Source: Ichthyophthirius multifiliis
Lineage: Eukaryota > Ciliophora > Oligohymenophorea > Hymenostomatida
Reading direction: 5' to 3'
NCBI RefSeq assembly: GCF_000220395.1
Contig: NW_004086260.1
Span: forward strand, 1 to 47,737
DNA: 47,737 bases
Position numbers and translations under genes: made by a program. Positions 26,200 through 39,101 of this stretch are shown piece by piece; within the stretch, counting starts at the first letter, position 1, and each line of letters starts with the position of its first letter. A model generated the notes under the pieces. The model saw nothing but the letters and a program-made list of their open reading frames with translations, had not been told where the DNA came from and ran no database searches.

Positions 26200-26503
26200 A
26201 ATTTATTTTAATATTTCTATTTATTTAAAAAAAGAAACTAATTTTTATTTTTTTAAAGAATAATATTTAGTCGTATTTTTTTTATTTGTAAGAAATTTCA
26301 TATATATAAAAATAGTATTTTTGATATTAATTTTAAATATTATTTATTGTTTTAATATTAAAAAATATAAAATTTAATAATAAATATATATGTATTTAAA
26401 ATTAAAATTAAATAATTATTTTTAATGGATTCTATTTTTAAATATATATATTTATAAATTATTAATTTTTAATTATTTAATTTTTTTTATACACATATAT
26501 TAA
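26200..26503. other. AT-rich convergent spacer
   Basis: 3' ends of the ubiquitin protease and the C2-domain gene face each other; no gene seen between. Confidence 0.6.
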
Positions 26504-26850
26504 TCATTTTCTTTATCCAGAAAAAGGAGGGAATCCATGTTATTATTGAGGAAATTTAGGCTATTATTAAGGAAATCCTGGTTACTAGTATGGAAATCCA
26601 TGCTATTATTGCGGAAATCCAGGTTGTTAAGGAGGAAAACCATAAGAAGAAGGAAATCCTTATTAAGGTGGGTATCCTTATTGAGGTTAAAATCCTTATT
26701 GAGATAAGGGTGGAAATTCTTACGAAGGTTGACATCCTTATTAAAGAGGAAATCCAAATTATTATTAATGATAACCAGGTTATTAAGGTTAAATATATTA
26801 TTATTAAGGAGGAAATCCAGGTTATTAAGGAGCCATATCAGGTTAAGATT
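26504..26850 (-). repeat. GFP-x-Q-Q hexapeptide-like repeat tract
   Basis: About ten to twelve units of the form G-F/Y-P-x-Q-Q in the C-terminal half of the C2 protein. The plus strand therefore shows a periodic AAATCC / TTATTA pattern and a false 106-codon open frame. Confidence 0.8.
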
Positions 26851-27579
26851 CAATGGGTAGAGAAAATTAAGGTTTGGCATGATTATCTCCAATATAAATA
26901 TCATTATTAGGAGGAGGTGGTGGAGGTTAAGGATAAAAATTAGACGAAGATATTTAATTAGGTATATTGTTTATAGGATATTAATTATTCAAAACAAAAT
27001 CAGGTATAAATTTCAAATTAATATATAGATTTCCTGCAAAATCACCATTAAATCTTAAAGGAATACATTCTTTATTAAATTGAATTAAAAAATAATATAA
27101 AAATTAATTATTAAAAAAAATATAAATATATAAATATATAAATATATAAATTTATATTTATATTTATATTTATATTTATATTTATATTTATATTTATATT
27201 TTTATTTTTTTTACCTTTCATTCCATTTATAATATTCATAAAATATGGACGATTTAAATCTAAATTTCCTTAACCTATTATATCATTTTCAAATAAACCT
27301 AATTTTCTTTAATTCATTACATCGAATCTTATAAAATTTTCATTTGTTTTTTTTATATCGAATTTATCTGCCCATTTAGGATTTTTACCTCCTCCATCAT
27401 TAACTGCACTTTAAAATTTTTAATTTCCAATTATTAAATTTACATATGGATGCTTTTTTTTATATTTTTTGTTATTTTTTTTTTTTTTGTTATACCATTT
27501 AACCAAAAAGCTTAACATCTCTCTATAAAACTGCATTTGTTAATTAAATTTATAGTTTTCCTGGCGGAGATACTTACAT
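26504..27579 (-). CDS. C2-domain protein with proline/glutamine-rich GFP repeats
   Basis: Exons 27579-27496, 27452-27215 and 27069-26504; 295 aa, all phases agree. One C2 domain spans residues about 5-140: GKLQIQLTNAVLQRDVKLFG, MHPYVNLIIGNQKF, GGGKNPKWADKFDI, and ENDIIGQGNLDLN. In typical C2 domains the first loop reads (K/S)MDPYV; here His replaces the calcium-binding Asp, so calcium binding may be weak or lost. After PQPPPPPP the C-terminal half repeats GFPPQQ, GYPPQQ, GFPQQQH about ten times, like the P/Q/G/Y/F tails of annexin VII or plant SRC2-type C2 proteins. Probably a peripheral membrane protein; the role is otherwise unknown. Confidence 0.8.
27120..27205. repeat. TTTATA hexamer tract in an intron
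   Basis: About nine tandem TTTATA units (27151-27204) preceded by ATATATAA-like octamers, inside the 145-nt second intron (27070-27214) of the C2-domain gene. Confidence 0.85.
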
Positions 27580-28241
27580 TTTTTTAATATTATAATTTTT
27601 TTAATATAATATTAATATTATTTATTTTTAATAATTTATTTAATTAAAATCAATATACAAAATCTATTACATTTTATATTATTTCAAATATAAAATTAAA
27701 TGTAAATATTCATCATTAAAATAATAATATTTTATTTATAAATAAATAGATATATTAATATATATTCATTTTTTTATTTTATTATAATTGTATTTTTATT
27801 TTATTTCAAATTCTTATTAGAATTATTAATTTAAATTATTATTATATTTATATATTGAAATTATATTATATTTATATTAATATTATATAAATAAAAATCA
27901 AAATCAAATTATATAATAAATATTTTTAAATTTTATTATTAATTTATATGTATATTAAATAATAATATATATCATTTATATATAATAAGAAAATAATTAT
28001 AACTATTTATAATATTGTTAAAAGTAATAAAAAATTAGAATGCTTAAATTTCAGTTATATAGAATCATATATATTTAATATAAATATATAAAAAAAAGTC
28101 AAAATTGAATTCATATATTCATAAAATTAAATATAAAAATTTACTTTATATATCTTTTTATTAATATTATTTTATTTTTATTTTCTAAAAGAAAAAAATT
28201 AAAAATAAAAATATATATAAAAAAAACATTTTTATTATCAA
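27580..28241. other. AT-rich divergent spacer
   Basis: No gene seen between the C2 gene and PC4. Confidence 0.6.
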
Positions 28242-28641
28242 ATGAGTTAGTCATAATAAAAAGAAAAAACTGATTAAAGTTTACAAAAATAAAAAAAAAC
28301 TGAAAAGCCTGAAATAAAACCAAAAAAGTAAAGCGATGGTAGTTTATATTTTGATGTAAAATATATTAAAATTATATTAATAATATATAAAATTAAAAAT
28401 AGCTTGATGATAAAAAAAGGGTGAGTATTAGAAAATTTAAAGGCAAATTATATATTGATGTTAGAGAATTTTATGAAAAAGATGGCGATATGCTTCCTGG
28501 AAAAAAAGGTTTTCAATATAATTTTATTTTTTAAATGTTTTATAATTTTAAAAAAAAGGAATTGCCTTAACATTATCTAATTGGGAATAATTAAAAGGTA
28601 TTATAAATAATATTGATGATGCTATAGTTGAACTTGATTGA
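28242..28641 (+). CDS. SUB1: Transcriptional coactivator PC4 (SUB1)
   Basis: Exons 28242-28355, 28403-28508 and 28559-28641 give 100 aa. A K/Q-rich N-terminus of about 40 residues precedes the PC4 ssDNA-binding domain: KRVSIRKFKGKLYIDVREF, then GDMLPGKKGIALTLSNWEQL and INNIDDAIVELD. Human PC4 reads [20 protein letters not shown]...GRKGISLNPEQW...DIDDAV, an almost residue-by-residue match. PC4 binds single-stranded DNA and supports RNA polymerase II transcription. Introns are 47 and 50 nt. Convergent with DGAT1, 210 nt apart. Confidence 0.95.
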
Positions 28642-28851
28642 ATTATTATTTCTTTAAGGAAATTAAATTTGTTTATTTTTATATATATATTTTTTAAAGA
28701 ATATATTTTCATTTTTATTTTGTATATTTATTAAGATTAATATGGTAAAAAAAAAAAAAAATAAGATTAAAATTTATTATTTTGCAACAAAAAAATTCTC
28801 ACATTAAAATTATCATATTTATAATAAAAAAATATAAATTATATTTAACTT

Positions 28852-31167
28852 TCAACCATACACATTTCTATAAATATTATAATAAATAACAGCTGAAAGT
28901 GGTTATCCAATAAAACAGAAACTAATCCAAAACATTAAATTGCCTAATTAAGAATTTTCAAGCCTTAAAATCTTGAAAAAAATATAATAAACCAAATAAA
29001 TAATATAACAAAAAAATTACTTTAGTTAAATTTTTTTATATGTAAATAACAGGTGCTTATAAGCACATTCCTAAAAATGCATGATATCCTACAACACCCA
29101 AAGCAGCGCTAATAATCCACTCATGCAATAAAGCGGAAAAAGTGAAAACTAATATATTAGCAAGTAATTTACTTGTTCCCCTTTTAAGTAAAGGATTATA
29201 AAAATGTCTTACGCACCAATGATGAACAGGTAAATTCCATTATCTCCAGTATTATTCTAAATCTCTACAATTCCACCAATCCTTTTTTTTTATTTTTTTT
29301 TTATTGATTAAAATTAAAACAAATTGCTCATTAAAAATAGTATTTAAAAATATATGATTTTACTAAATAGAATTATCTATCACCGTATCTTATTAATTCA
29401 GAAGTTATATTTAAAAAAGTTAAAACATTCCATAAAAACCACTTATCCAAAAGTATAGATTAGGAATAGATAATTTTAACATTCTTTCTAAAATAAATAA
29501 AAATGTAATATTATTAGGATCTTTTGATAATTCATATGTTTCTTATAAAGCTGGATGTAAATATTAAAACCATAATATCCTTTTTTTATTTTATTTATTT
29601 ATTTTTTAAAATATGTATTACGTTTAAAGAGCTATTATTAATATAAGTTCAATGCATCTTTTTAAAAGCCAAAGTTTTCTTATTGCTTAAGTTCTCGGAT
29701 AAATTAATTAAAAGCACAATGTTGGTGCAGCAAAAAAGAAAATTAAATTTTTTAACTCAACAATATTTTCAAGTTTATTACAATTTTTTCTTATTAACTC
29801 CAAATTCTGAAAACAAACAAAAATAAAAAAAATGAAGTAACATATATACATAAAAAAATAAAATTATAATTAATTTACATCAGATGAAGATTCAGCTTCT
29901 GTTATTACATCACTTAAAGAAACATTTTTTTTATTTGATTATTTTTCATATTTTTAAACTCTTTTGATTAAAAAAAATATATCTCTCATTACATGTGAAT
30001 AACTGATTAATTTCAAAAAAACAACAATATTAAATCCAATTAAAAACACACTTGGTATAAAGTGAATTTCAAAATATTTTTTGTAAATAACAGGTGACAA
30101 AAATTATAAGCTTAGATTAATAATATTCAAAAATCTTGCCTACATTAAATTTTTATAAAAATGCTTTATTTTTTTTATTTTTACAAATTGAGGACCTATA
30201 TTAGAGCTAAAAACAGCTTTCTGAATTAAAAAAGTTACTCCAATAAAAAAAAATTAAATTAAAATCATGAAAGCAAAATGTTTATCTATATAATCCCAAG
30301 GTTGTTTATACTATATATAATTTTTTTAGTATATTGATTATTTATTAAATAAAGATAATAATATATAATTTTATATAATTAAAATAATATTATTATTTAT
30401 TTTTAATATATAATTAAAATTAATGAAAAATTGAATTTTAGACTAAAAATTATATATTAATATATTTTTTATTTATCAGTAATATTTATGAATTTTATTT
30501 CATTAAATTATAAATAAATTAAAAATTACTATATTATTTAGCTATAATCCATATTCTTTTAAATTTTAGACTATTTATCTAATATTGTTTATGAACAATA
30601 CAAGACCTGCTGCATTCATAAAGCCTCTATAATTTTACTCTGGAGACTCAGAACTCAATAAAGATGTTCTTTATAATCTTGAAGGAACGTAAGAAAGTGG
30701 CCCTTTATATTTTGTATAAATTTTTCTTTCACTAATCTAATAATTAAATGATTATTAAATTATTGAAAATATAATTATAGATATTAATATTTCTTAATTT
30801 AATTTACATTTTCTATTATTTCCTTTAATATAGATTAAGAATATGATTATATTTCTAAAGCTAATTAAGGCTCTTTATCTTTTTTGTCTTTATAAAATAT
30901 CTAAAGCTTTCTATTTTATTTTTAAATTAATATAAATAAATAACTGTTTTAATATGTATACTTTTCATTTTAATTATATTGAAAATCTGCTTTGTCGCAT
31001 ATAATTGTACATAATATTTAGTTTTTATTTTCAAGGATATCAATATGATGAGGGTCATTTTTTATCAAGTAATTTTGGAAGTCGTTTTTTACTACTTAAG
31101 ATGCCTTTGACTACTCTTCGAAGTGGATATTTTCTGTGTTATAGAATTTTATACTTATTTCAGTCAT
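28852..31167 (-). CDS. DGAT1: Diacylglycerol O-acyltransferase 1 (MBOAT family)
   Basis: Exons 31167-30808, 30736-30530, 30310-29879, 29806-29622, 29579-29364, 29281-29021 and 28971-28852; about 593 aa. MBOAT landmarks: NYRGFMNAAGLVLFINNIR, KLISYSHVMRDI, FFFAAPTLCFQLIYPRTQ, the FYxDWWN acyl-CoA motif split by an intron (QFYL|DWWN), WNLPVHHWCVRHFYNPLL, the catalytic-His segment TFSALLHEWIIS, and GNLMFWISFCFIGQPLSA. DGAT1 esterifies diacylglycerol with acyl-CoA in the ER membrane to make triacylglycerol. A long hydrophilic N-terminus precedes the membrane part. One base is missing for the frame in the A6 run at 29413-29418. A 45-nt stretch near 30,900-30,945 is open but also looks like an intron. 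Sterol O-acyltransferase is the alternative; FYxDWWN wording favours DGAT1. Confidence 0.92.
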
Positions 31168-31912
31168 TTTATTTTAATTTATTTAAGTTTTTTTAATATT
31201 TAAAGATTTCTATTGATGAGTAAAGTTTTTAATAAATATATTTAGTGCTTAATTTATAATTATTTAATATAAAAAATTATTTAACTTTAATAATTAAATT
31301 AATATGATATTTTTTAATTAATATATAAAAATAAATTGATATTTTTAAATTTAAATAAAAGTATTACAAATTATATTAATATTTTATAAAAAAATTATTA
31401 TATTGATTTTTAATTTTATATTTATTAAACATTCATTGCTTAAATAAAAAAATCAACTTAAAATTTTATATAAAAATAAATACTCATAAATTTCCCAAAA
31501 TAATTTGAAATATATAATAAAATAAAAAAAAATGTAAAAAAAGAGTCTTAGAAGCGCATATATAATTAGAATTTATTTATTCAAAAAGTATATATTATTA
31601 CTTTATTTTTTTCTAACAAAATATATAAAAAAAGGACATTATTTAAAATAATTTCATTAAAAATATATAATAAAACGATTTAAAAATTTAATCTCAGAAT
31701 AAAAATATTTCATAAAGTATTAACACAATATAATCTAAATTATAAGAAGCAGACAAAATTAATAAAACAATAGCCAAAAAGTACAAAAAAAAAAAAAAAA
31801 TTTTATTCTTAATTTTATTTAAACAAAAAAATAAATTATTCTTTAATTTTTTTATCTTTTTCTTAATAAAAATAATAGTAAAGCCTTAAATAATAATTTA
31901 TGTGCTTTAAAA
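31168..31912. other. AT-rich divergent spacer
   Basis: No supported gene between DGAT1 and the next gene on the plus strand. Confidence 0.6.
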
Positions 31913-32790
31913 ATGAAAAAAGATAATGATTTTAATGAAATTTCTAATTAAAATAATATTTAAATAAAAGAAATATTAAAAATGAAAAACATTTTTATGC
32001 AAGAAAAAAATGAACAATAAAGCATTTAAAATGTAATATTTTATAAATTAATATATAATTTAAAAATTATATTTATTTACTTAGTTAAAATAATATTTTT
32101 CTTATATATACAAGTATTTATAAGTTTTTTATTTAAAAAAAATTCTATTATTTTATATAATTATATTTCTTTTAGGTTTTTTACTTTAAAAATCATCCTT
32201 AAATTAATACATATAATACGTTAATTGATTCGGGATTTTACTAAGAATAATAAATGATAGCACCTAAACCATTTCAAATGCCTATAATTGCTGGTAATAA
32301 TAATTCTATGAATTAAAAATAAAGTTGTTAAGAAAAATTTAATAAAATAACTCATAAAACAAATGAATAAGAAAACAAGAAAAATATAATTCTGATTATA
32401 TATGATAATAATATACAAAAATATCATTTATTAATTTAAAATAGTTTGTAAATAACTTCAAATATATAAGATTATGAACTTATAAACTTATTAGGTTATA
32501 AATAAAAATAAAAAAATTTATTACATTTTATATATATTTTTATAGGAAATGAAAAATATATAATAGATAAAATTTAATAATTAAATTAATAAAGAAATAT
32601 AAAAGAAGCACATATTTATAGTATTTTGAATGAAAAATAAAACAAAAAATTTAATATTTTATAAACTTAAGATATTAATTATAATTAAATTATTATAACG
32701 CTTAAAAATATAATTAAATAAATAAATTAATAAGTTTAAATAAAGTAGTATAAAATAAATAAAAAAGATGAAATATAAATTTAATAATGA
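31913..32790 (+). CDS. Unknown Q/N/K-rich protein, 227 aa
   Basis: Exons 31913-32032, 32176-32494 and 32546-32790 join in frame and end at TGA. Residues about 40-80 contain a better-defined segment (NTYNTLIDSGFYQEQQ, APKPFQMPIIAG). The rest is lysine/asparagine/glutamine-rich, with ELINLLGNEKYIIDKIQQLN spanning the second splice junction. Intron 1 is 143 nt; intron 2 is 51 nt, a multiple of three. No family recognised. Confidence 0.55.
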
Positions 32791-33268
32791 AAAAATTATT
32801 TTTGTGTCTAAAAAAAAGAAAAAGAAAAAATGTAAATATAAATTTTACAATATAAAAATTTATTTTCTCTTATATTAGTTAAAATAAATTTGTATTATAA
32901 TTAAAAAAATAGAAATTATATAAAATATTATTATTTAAATAATTTATTAATGGATTATATATAATTTATTAATCATTAAATATAAATGATTTGCAGTTTC
33001 TTTGGTATATAATTAACTTTTGTTTTTATTTTAATTATAAATTAAAATAATAAAAAAAAATTATAAATAAAATAAAAATTTAATAATTAGTAAAATAAAT
33101 GATAAATAATTTTCAATAAAAATTAATTATTAAATATTCTTAATTAACACAATTAATTTTTATATAAAAACTTGTAATATAAAATAAATAAATTAGAAAA
33201 ACTCAAATTTTATCACAAATAAACAAAAAAAGCTAAAAATAATAAAAGCATATAATAATAAAAAAACA
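32791..33268. other. AT-rich spacer
   Basis: No gene seen between two plus-strand genes. Confidence 0.55.
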
Positions 33269-35468
33269 ATGAATAAAAAAATTATATTTGATAAGCTTGC
33301 AAGTTTACTATGTTGTGGCGATAAAGAAGTAGATAATTCCTAATATTAAAACATAAATAATATTTCTTTATAACTAAATAAATAAAATTAAATTTAATAG
33401 CAAAAATTTTCATTGGCATCGTAAAAAAATAAAAAGAAACAGAATATAAATAAGCATAATTAAGATTATGTAAAAAAAAGCTATTAAATAACCCAAAAAA
33501 ATAAATAAAAAAATAAATAAAAAAAAATAGAATAATTTCAATAAACAAGCAATTAGTAAATATTCAGATGATGATTTTTTAACTTTACCTTAAAGTTCTC
33601 TATAATCGAATAACTTTAATAACGATTTAGATAATAATTATTTATCGAATTCATGTATTACACACAATTATATGTATGATATATCGAATTATTAAATAAA
33701 TAATATGTTTTAATGCGGTAATAACCTTTAAATAATTGCTTATATAACTTAAAAAAATTACGAAATTCCTATTTATTATAAATATAAATGCAATAATGAT
33801 TAATTTTCGGAAAATAATAAATACAAAGAAAGATAAAATGTATATTTTTCAAATTTCGAGTTAGGTATTTAAATTGATTCATAAAGTTGGTAATATTTAA
33901 TACCAGAAATTATTGCTTAAAATATAGTCGAAAAAATAAGCCTCTCAACAAAGGTTGTTTTAGATGCTTATTGTGGTGTAGGTTAATTTAGTATTTTATT
34001 TAGTAAATATATAAACTATGTTATAGCTAATGAAAATAATCCAATTAGAATTTAATGTGCCTAATATAATGCTGAAATTTGTAATTTTAGACATAAAATA
34101 GATTTTATAAATGAAGATTTTATTAATTAAAATTAGACAGAGGTTGATACTGTATTTATAGGTTTATTATATTAAATTTTTTTGTTTGTAAAATTTTTTA
34201 TTATATTAATTTTATAAAGCACCTATTTTTAGAGTAAGAAATAAAGATTCATAAATTTATTCATTATAAAATTTATAACCTGATATAAATGTAATTTTAA
34301 ACTAAGCTTTAAAAATAGGAAAATAAATAGTATTGATTCTACCTAAAAGAATTAAATTAATAGAGATTATTGATGCTTTTGCAATAGCTATATCTAGAAA
34401 TATTACGTATTTATTATTGATAATTTATATATTTTTTTATTAAGAAAAAGTAATAATTGTGCATTAGAATTTGAAAAAATATTTATAAATAATTAGCTTG
34501 AATACATATGTGTATATTATGGCAATTTTGGTTTAGTATATATATAAATATTTATTAAAATAATTTCTTTTTTTGTTTTTTTTGTTTTTAATAAAAAAAA
34601 ATATTTAAAGAAATAAATTAGTACTGAATAATAAATATAATTTATAGCAAATTAATTATATAAAAAATTTAAAGATAAAAATTTTTAAACATAATTAAGT
34701 TCTTAGATATTTCAATAATTAGGAACTTTTCAATTACTTAACATAGTTGATAGATATAATAAATAAATGCTTTTAAAAGTAAAAAAAGAATGCAAAAAAT
34801 TAGATTTTCAAGAAGATATAATGGAATAATTTTTAAATTATTTAATTTAAAATAAACTTATTAGCGAAAATTATATGAAATAAAATAATAATTAAAAAAA
34901 AGATTAAATCTAAAATGAATAATATAGCAATACTGATTAATCATAAACAGAATCAGATGAATTTCCAGAAAAAGAGTAAAATTCATAAATATAAGAAGAA
35001 GAGAAAAAGCAATAAGATGAGAATAATTAATAAAATATGAAATTGTTTTCATAATAAAATATAAATAATTATGATTAAGATTAAGATTTGATTTATTAAA
35101 ATTTAAATATTAATTTAAGATAAACATAATAAATATTTGATACATCAGTGATTAACTCAAATACTGATATTAGGCTTTCTGACTTAGATTAATTTTAACC
35201 TAATATATGCAATAAGTCTTAAATTAAAAATCCATAAAATTCTATATTTTAAATTAATTCAAATTGTATTTCTCAAAATAATATTAATTAAAATAAAAAT
35301 AGTTAATTTAATTAATTTTGTAATTAAAATAAAAGTGATTTTCTTATGATTTCAAAAGATGTCGATAATAATGGTTTTAATTTTGTAAATAATAAACGAT
35401 TTACTATTTTTAGTTAAGGTATAGATAGTAATCAATCAAGTTATTAAAATAATAGTATTTAAAATTGA
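33269..35468 (+). CDS. TGS1-like RNA cap guanosine-N2 methyltransferase
   Basis: Exons 33269-33469, 33531-34161, 34220-34406, 34445-34535 and 34611-35468; 655 aa in frame. Residues about 180-360 follow the TGS1 Rossmann fold: SWQYLIPEIIAQNIVEKI, motif I VVLDAYCGVGQFSILFS, acidic loop VIANENNPIRIQCAQYNAE, IDFINEDF, and the late LEYICVYYGNFG (human LKTITAYFGDL). TGS1 hypermethylates the m7G cap of snRNAs and snoRNAs. The catalytic SPPW motif is replaced by VFIAPIF, so activity is doubtful. It has a Q/N-rich N-terminal region of about 170 residues and a C-terminal extension of about 285 residues with a helical part (FQLLNIVDRYNKQMLLKVK) and a Q/N/S-rich end. A 38-nt intron (34407-34444) is among the shortest here. 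Confidence 0.78.
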
Positions 35469-35765
35469 TTTTTTTTATCATTTAAGTATTAAAAGAATAT
35501 TAGAATATTATTAATTATTTTAAATAAATTATTATAATTCACATTTTTTTTAAAAAAAATAATGATTTATTTGTATATATATGTTATAAATATATATGTT
35601 TTATTTTTTAAATAATAATTTTTTCAATTAAATTTATAATAAATAATATATTTTTTATGCTAGATATTTATTATTATTCATATAAAATTTTAATAATATT
35701 CTATATAAAATATTTTGTTTTTTTTTAATATAAAAAACATTATTAAAAAAAATACAATAAAAAAA

Positions 35766-37861
35766 ATGGAAAAAAATTAATTTTAAGACATAAATATGAT
35801 AATATAAAAAAATGAAAATTATAATTAAATATAAAACTAAATGAAGTTATTAACATCAAAAAAAATGTCATCATCTTTGTTTTTAACAAATAAAATTAAC
35901 TATAGTCATTAAATTAACTCTATAATAAAAAATAATAACTAATTAGTAAAATATTTAAAAAATTAATAAAATTCAAAGAAAAATGTTATATAAAAATAAT
36001 TAAATTAAACTTCTAATAAAAATAAAAATATTCTATTATTACCAATAAAACCTAACAATAATTGTTCTACTAAAGATAACTCAATTTCATAATTAAATAA
36101 TTAAAATTAACTAAATATTAATAAGAGTACTATTTAAAATTTAAGTTTAAGCAATTATAAATAGAAATAATATAAATCAATGCATTTGTAATAAAAAAGT
36201 ATGCCTCAAATAATTATTGAAAATTAATAAAATAATAAATTAAGGATAAACTTAGTTGAATAAAAAGAGTAAATTAAAAAAGCCTCAATATATAGTATAT
36301 AAACATCTTGTATGAGTAAAAAAATGTTATATTTAATTCAAAAACAAGACTCTTTTGTAGACATTAAAATCTAAAAAAATGAAGAAGAAAAACAAAAAAT
36401 TAAAAACAAAGAAATATTTTCAATTAACTAATAAAAAAAGTAAGCAAAAGTACCAATAATGAAACATTAAGAAATAATAGTCAATAATAGTATAATATTT
36501 ATGGAGATTTTAATCTTTTTAAATAAAAATACTCAGAAGAAATAAATGAAAATAAAAAAAAGCTAAAACACTGTTAAAATTTAATAAAATTTATAAAATA
36601 TGAAGCATTAAAAATAAATAAAATAATTAAAGTTTAATCTGAAAAAGGAGACGAAATTCGTTCTTAAACATTAAATAATATATGTGAATAAACAATAGAT
36701 TAAATATAAAAATTAATTCCTTTATTAAACATAGACTAGAAAGATATTTATAACCGAAATTAACTTGATGAGATATTTAATTAAATAAAAAAGGAAAGTT
36801 CAGAAGGAAAAAATATACTATTATAATTATATGTGATAAAAACATACGCAAAAATAAACTTATTGAATAAAAATTACCAATAAGCAATATTATAATATAA
36901 AGAAGCAAAGGAAATAGCATAAATTCCTCTTCTATTTAACTATAGAAGTAGTATATATAAAAACTTAGGAATCTGCTTTTCAAAATTAAAAATGTATGAA
37001 TTTGCTCTCAATTACTTTTATAAATTTCTTAAATACGCTTGGTTTATTAAAAGCGAAGAAAAAGAACTTGTTGCATATGATTATATAGGAATTTAATATT
37101 TTTATTAAGGAAAACTTGATATGGCTAATTTATATCATTAAAAAATGCTTAATGGTGATACTGATGGAACATTTACGGAGGCTAAAAGATTAAGTATTTC
37201 TAAGATTGAAAATTAAATTAAATAAATAGACGAATTAACAAATAAAAAGGTTAATATATTTAAAAAGAACAAACTAGATATGTATTAAGATGGCCTCTAT
37301 TGCATTTCTTCTGATTCAGATGATGAATAAAATAATTATTTTCATTAAAAAGAAAGTAACTTTAGAGATAAAAGGTATAAAAATTTACAAGATGATGATG
37401 GTAAAATTATTAAAAATTAATAAAGGAAATTTTATTTAGGAGATCTCAATAATAAAATTGAAGCGAATAAAAATATTAGGTTAAATATTAAATAAAAAAA
37501 AGTAGCTTTTGAATAAACAGATGCTAATCCTTTAAGAATTTTAAATACGGCATATTTTTAATAATTTAAAAATTCTATAAAAATTCCTTTTAGATTAAGT
37601 CATCTTTCAGTTAATAGAGAATTAGATAATTATTAAGTTATTGATGGAAGAATTCTGAAATAAAAATCATTTAATTATAATGATCTTATATATGATTAGT
37701 TTGATTCTATTATTAAGAATAAAATTGCAAAAAAAGTATTTACTTTTAAGGATAATCTACTATTTACTAAAGCTAGACTTGAAAATTATATAGCTTAAAA
37801 TAAACTTAATAAAGATAGAGAGACTGTATTTTATGTACTTAATTAATTTTAGAGTAAATGA
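35766..37861 (+). CDS. TPR-like repeat protein, 684 aa
   Basis: Exons 35766-36439 and 36481-37861 (41-nt intron with GTAAGC donor) give 684 aa. The first about 220 residues are K/N/Q-rich and poorly conserved. Residues about 300-420 form TPR-type helical pairs: LLQLYVIKTYAKINLLNKNY, YRSSIYKNLGICFSKLKMYE, ALNYFYKFLKYAW, and YDYIGIQYFYQGKLDMANLY. A distinct C-terminal domain includes DANPLRILNTAYFQQFKNS and IPFRLSHLSVNRELDNYQ. TPRs mediate protein-protein contacts; many ciliate TPR proteins are uncharacterised. The intron call could instead be a one-base deficit in the A7 run at 36433-36439. Confidence 0.7.
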
Positions 37862-38465
37862 TGTTTACTTATTAATTAAATATACTATATTATTAATAGA
37901 TTTTGTTCTATTGTTTTATAATAAATAAATATAAATATTTAATACTAATTAGAAAAATATTACTATTGTTTTATATATATTATGTTTTTTTTTTTAATAT
38001 ATTTCTTTTGTTTTTACATATTTTTTTTTTCTTGTTATCATTTTATAATTAATGTATATATATTTTATTTAAGAAATTTCTTTACTTTTCTTATAAATTT
38101 CAGAATTTATTTTTTATTATTTTTTTTATATCTATTTAATTTTAATTACTTAAAATGACTACAAAAAGGGAAAAATATAAAAAAATTATTTACAATATTC
38201 AAAAAATACAGATAATTTATTTATTTAAAAGTATATTATTCTTATTATAAATACATATATATATATTTATTTATTCTATACTTTATTTTTTCAAATCTAA
38301 ATACAAAAAAAATATAAAAATCTATTTTTATTTATCTTTATTTTGTCAATTAAGTTTTTTAACAAAAATAAAAAAGACTTTCATAAAAAGTAATATTAAA
38401 TATTAATTAATATACAAAAATAATTATATTAATAATAATATTTATAAAATAAATAATTAAGTTTT
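37862..38465. other. AT-rich convergent spacer
   Basis: No gene seen between the TPR gene and SDHAF4. Confidence 0.6.
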
Positions 38466-38912
38466 TCAAAAATCTGTACATCTTCCTTTTCTTTCCCAAT
38501 CTCCAAATCTTGTTGGTTCTGGTCCTTTGACTTTAAATCCGATTTCCTTTGGCATCCCCCATTAGTTTAAATCTTTAACTAAATACTCATCTTTATTAAA
38601 TTTGAAAAGTTTTTCTTATTACTGTTTTTAATTTTATTCTACTTCTTTTTATACTACCACTTTTTCAAATTAGCCTTTCTAATTAATACCTTCATAGTCT
38701 TTATATTGTAATTCACTTAAAAATCCTGCGGGTGATAATAGTTTTTAGATTTCCTCAATGGTCGGCTTTCTTCCGAAAAACTCAGCCATTGTTGGATCTT
38801 AGGGATGTTTTAATTATTAAGTTTCTTTATTTTTGTTTTTATTGCAACCACTGAACTTAAATTTTTAAAGTGAGATATTATTTATTTATTTTAATTTTAA
38901 AATTCGATTCAT
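38466..38912 (-). CDS. SDHAF4: Succinate dehydrogenase assembly factor 4
   Basis: Single exon, 148 aa. The C-terminus KGPEPTRFGDWERKGRCTDF is the invariant SDHAF4/Sdh8 (DUF1674) signature, preceded by WGMPKEIGFKV. The N-terminus MNRILKLKQINNISLQKFKF is basic with no acidic residues and reads as a mitochondrial presequence, which is why the upstream ATG is chosen over the internal MAEFFGRK. The protein chaperones flavinated Sdh1 before assembly of complex II in the matrix. An insert of about 60 residues (SELQYKDYEGINQK onward) is extra relative to the short animal form. Divergent from the SEC14 gene with 189 nt between. Confidence 0.92.
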
Positions 38913-39101
38913 TTTTTTATTATTATTTTTTATTTTAAGAATATTGATTATAAATTATATAAATAATATATATTAAAATATATTTTTATGAAGAAAAAAA
39001 AAACTAAAAATATTATTCCAATTAAAAATAATATTTTATATTGCATTACATTTATAACAAATTAATTATTTTTATTTTATTTGAAATCAAAAAAATAAAA
39101 A

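Noticed and set aside
26590-26910. A 106-codon plus-strand frame rich in E, I and K
   Set aside because: Shadow of the minus-strand GFP-x-Q-Q repeats of the C2 protein.
27120-27205. Hexamer tract considered as a CRISPR-like or satellite array
   Set aside because: It is a simple intronic microsatellite with no spacers, within a eukaryotic gene.
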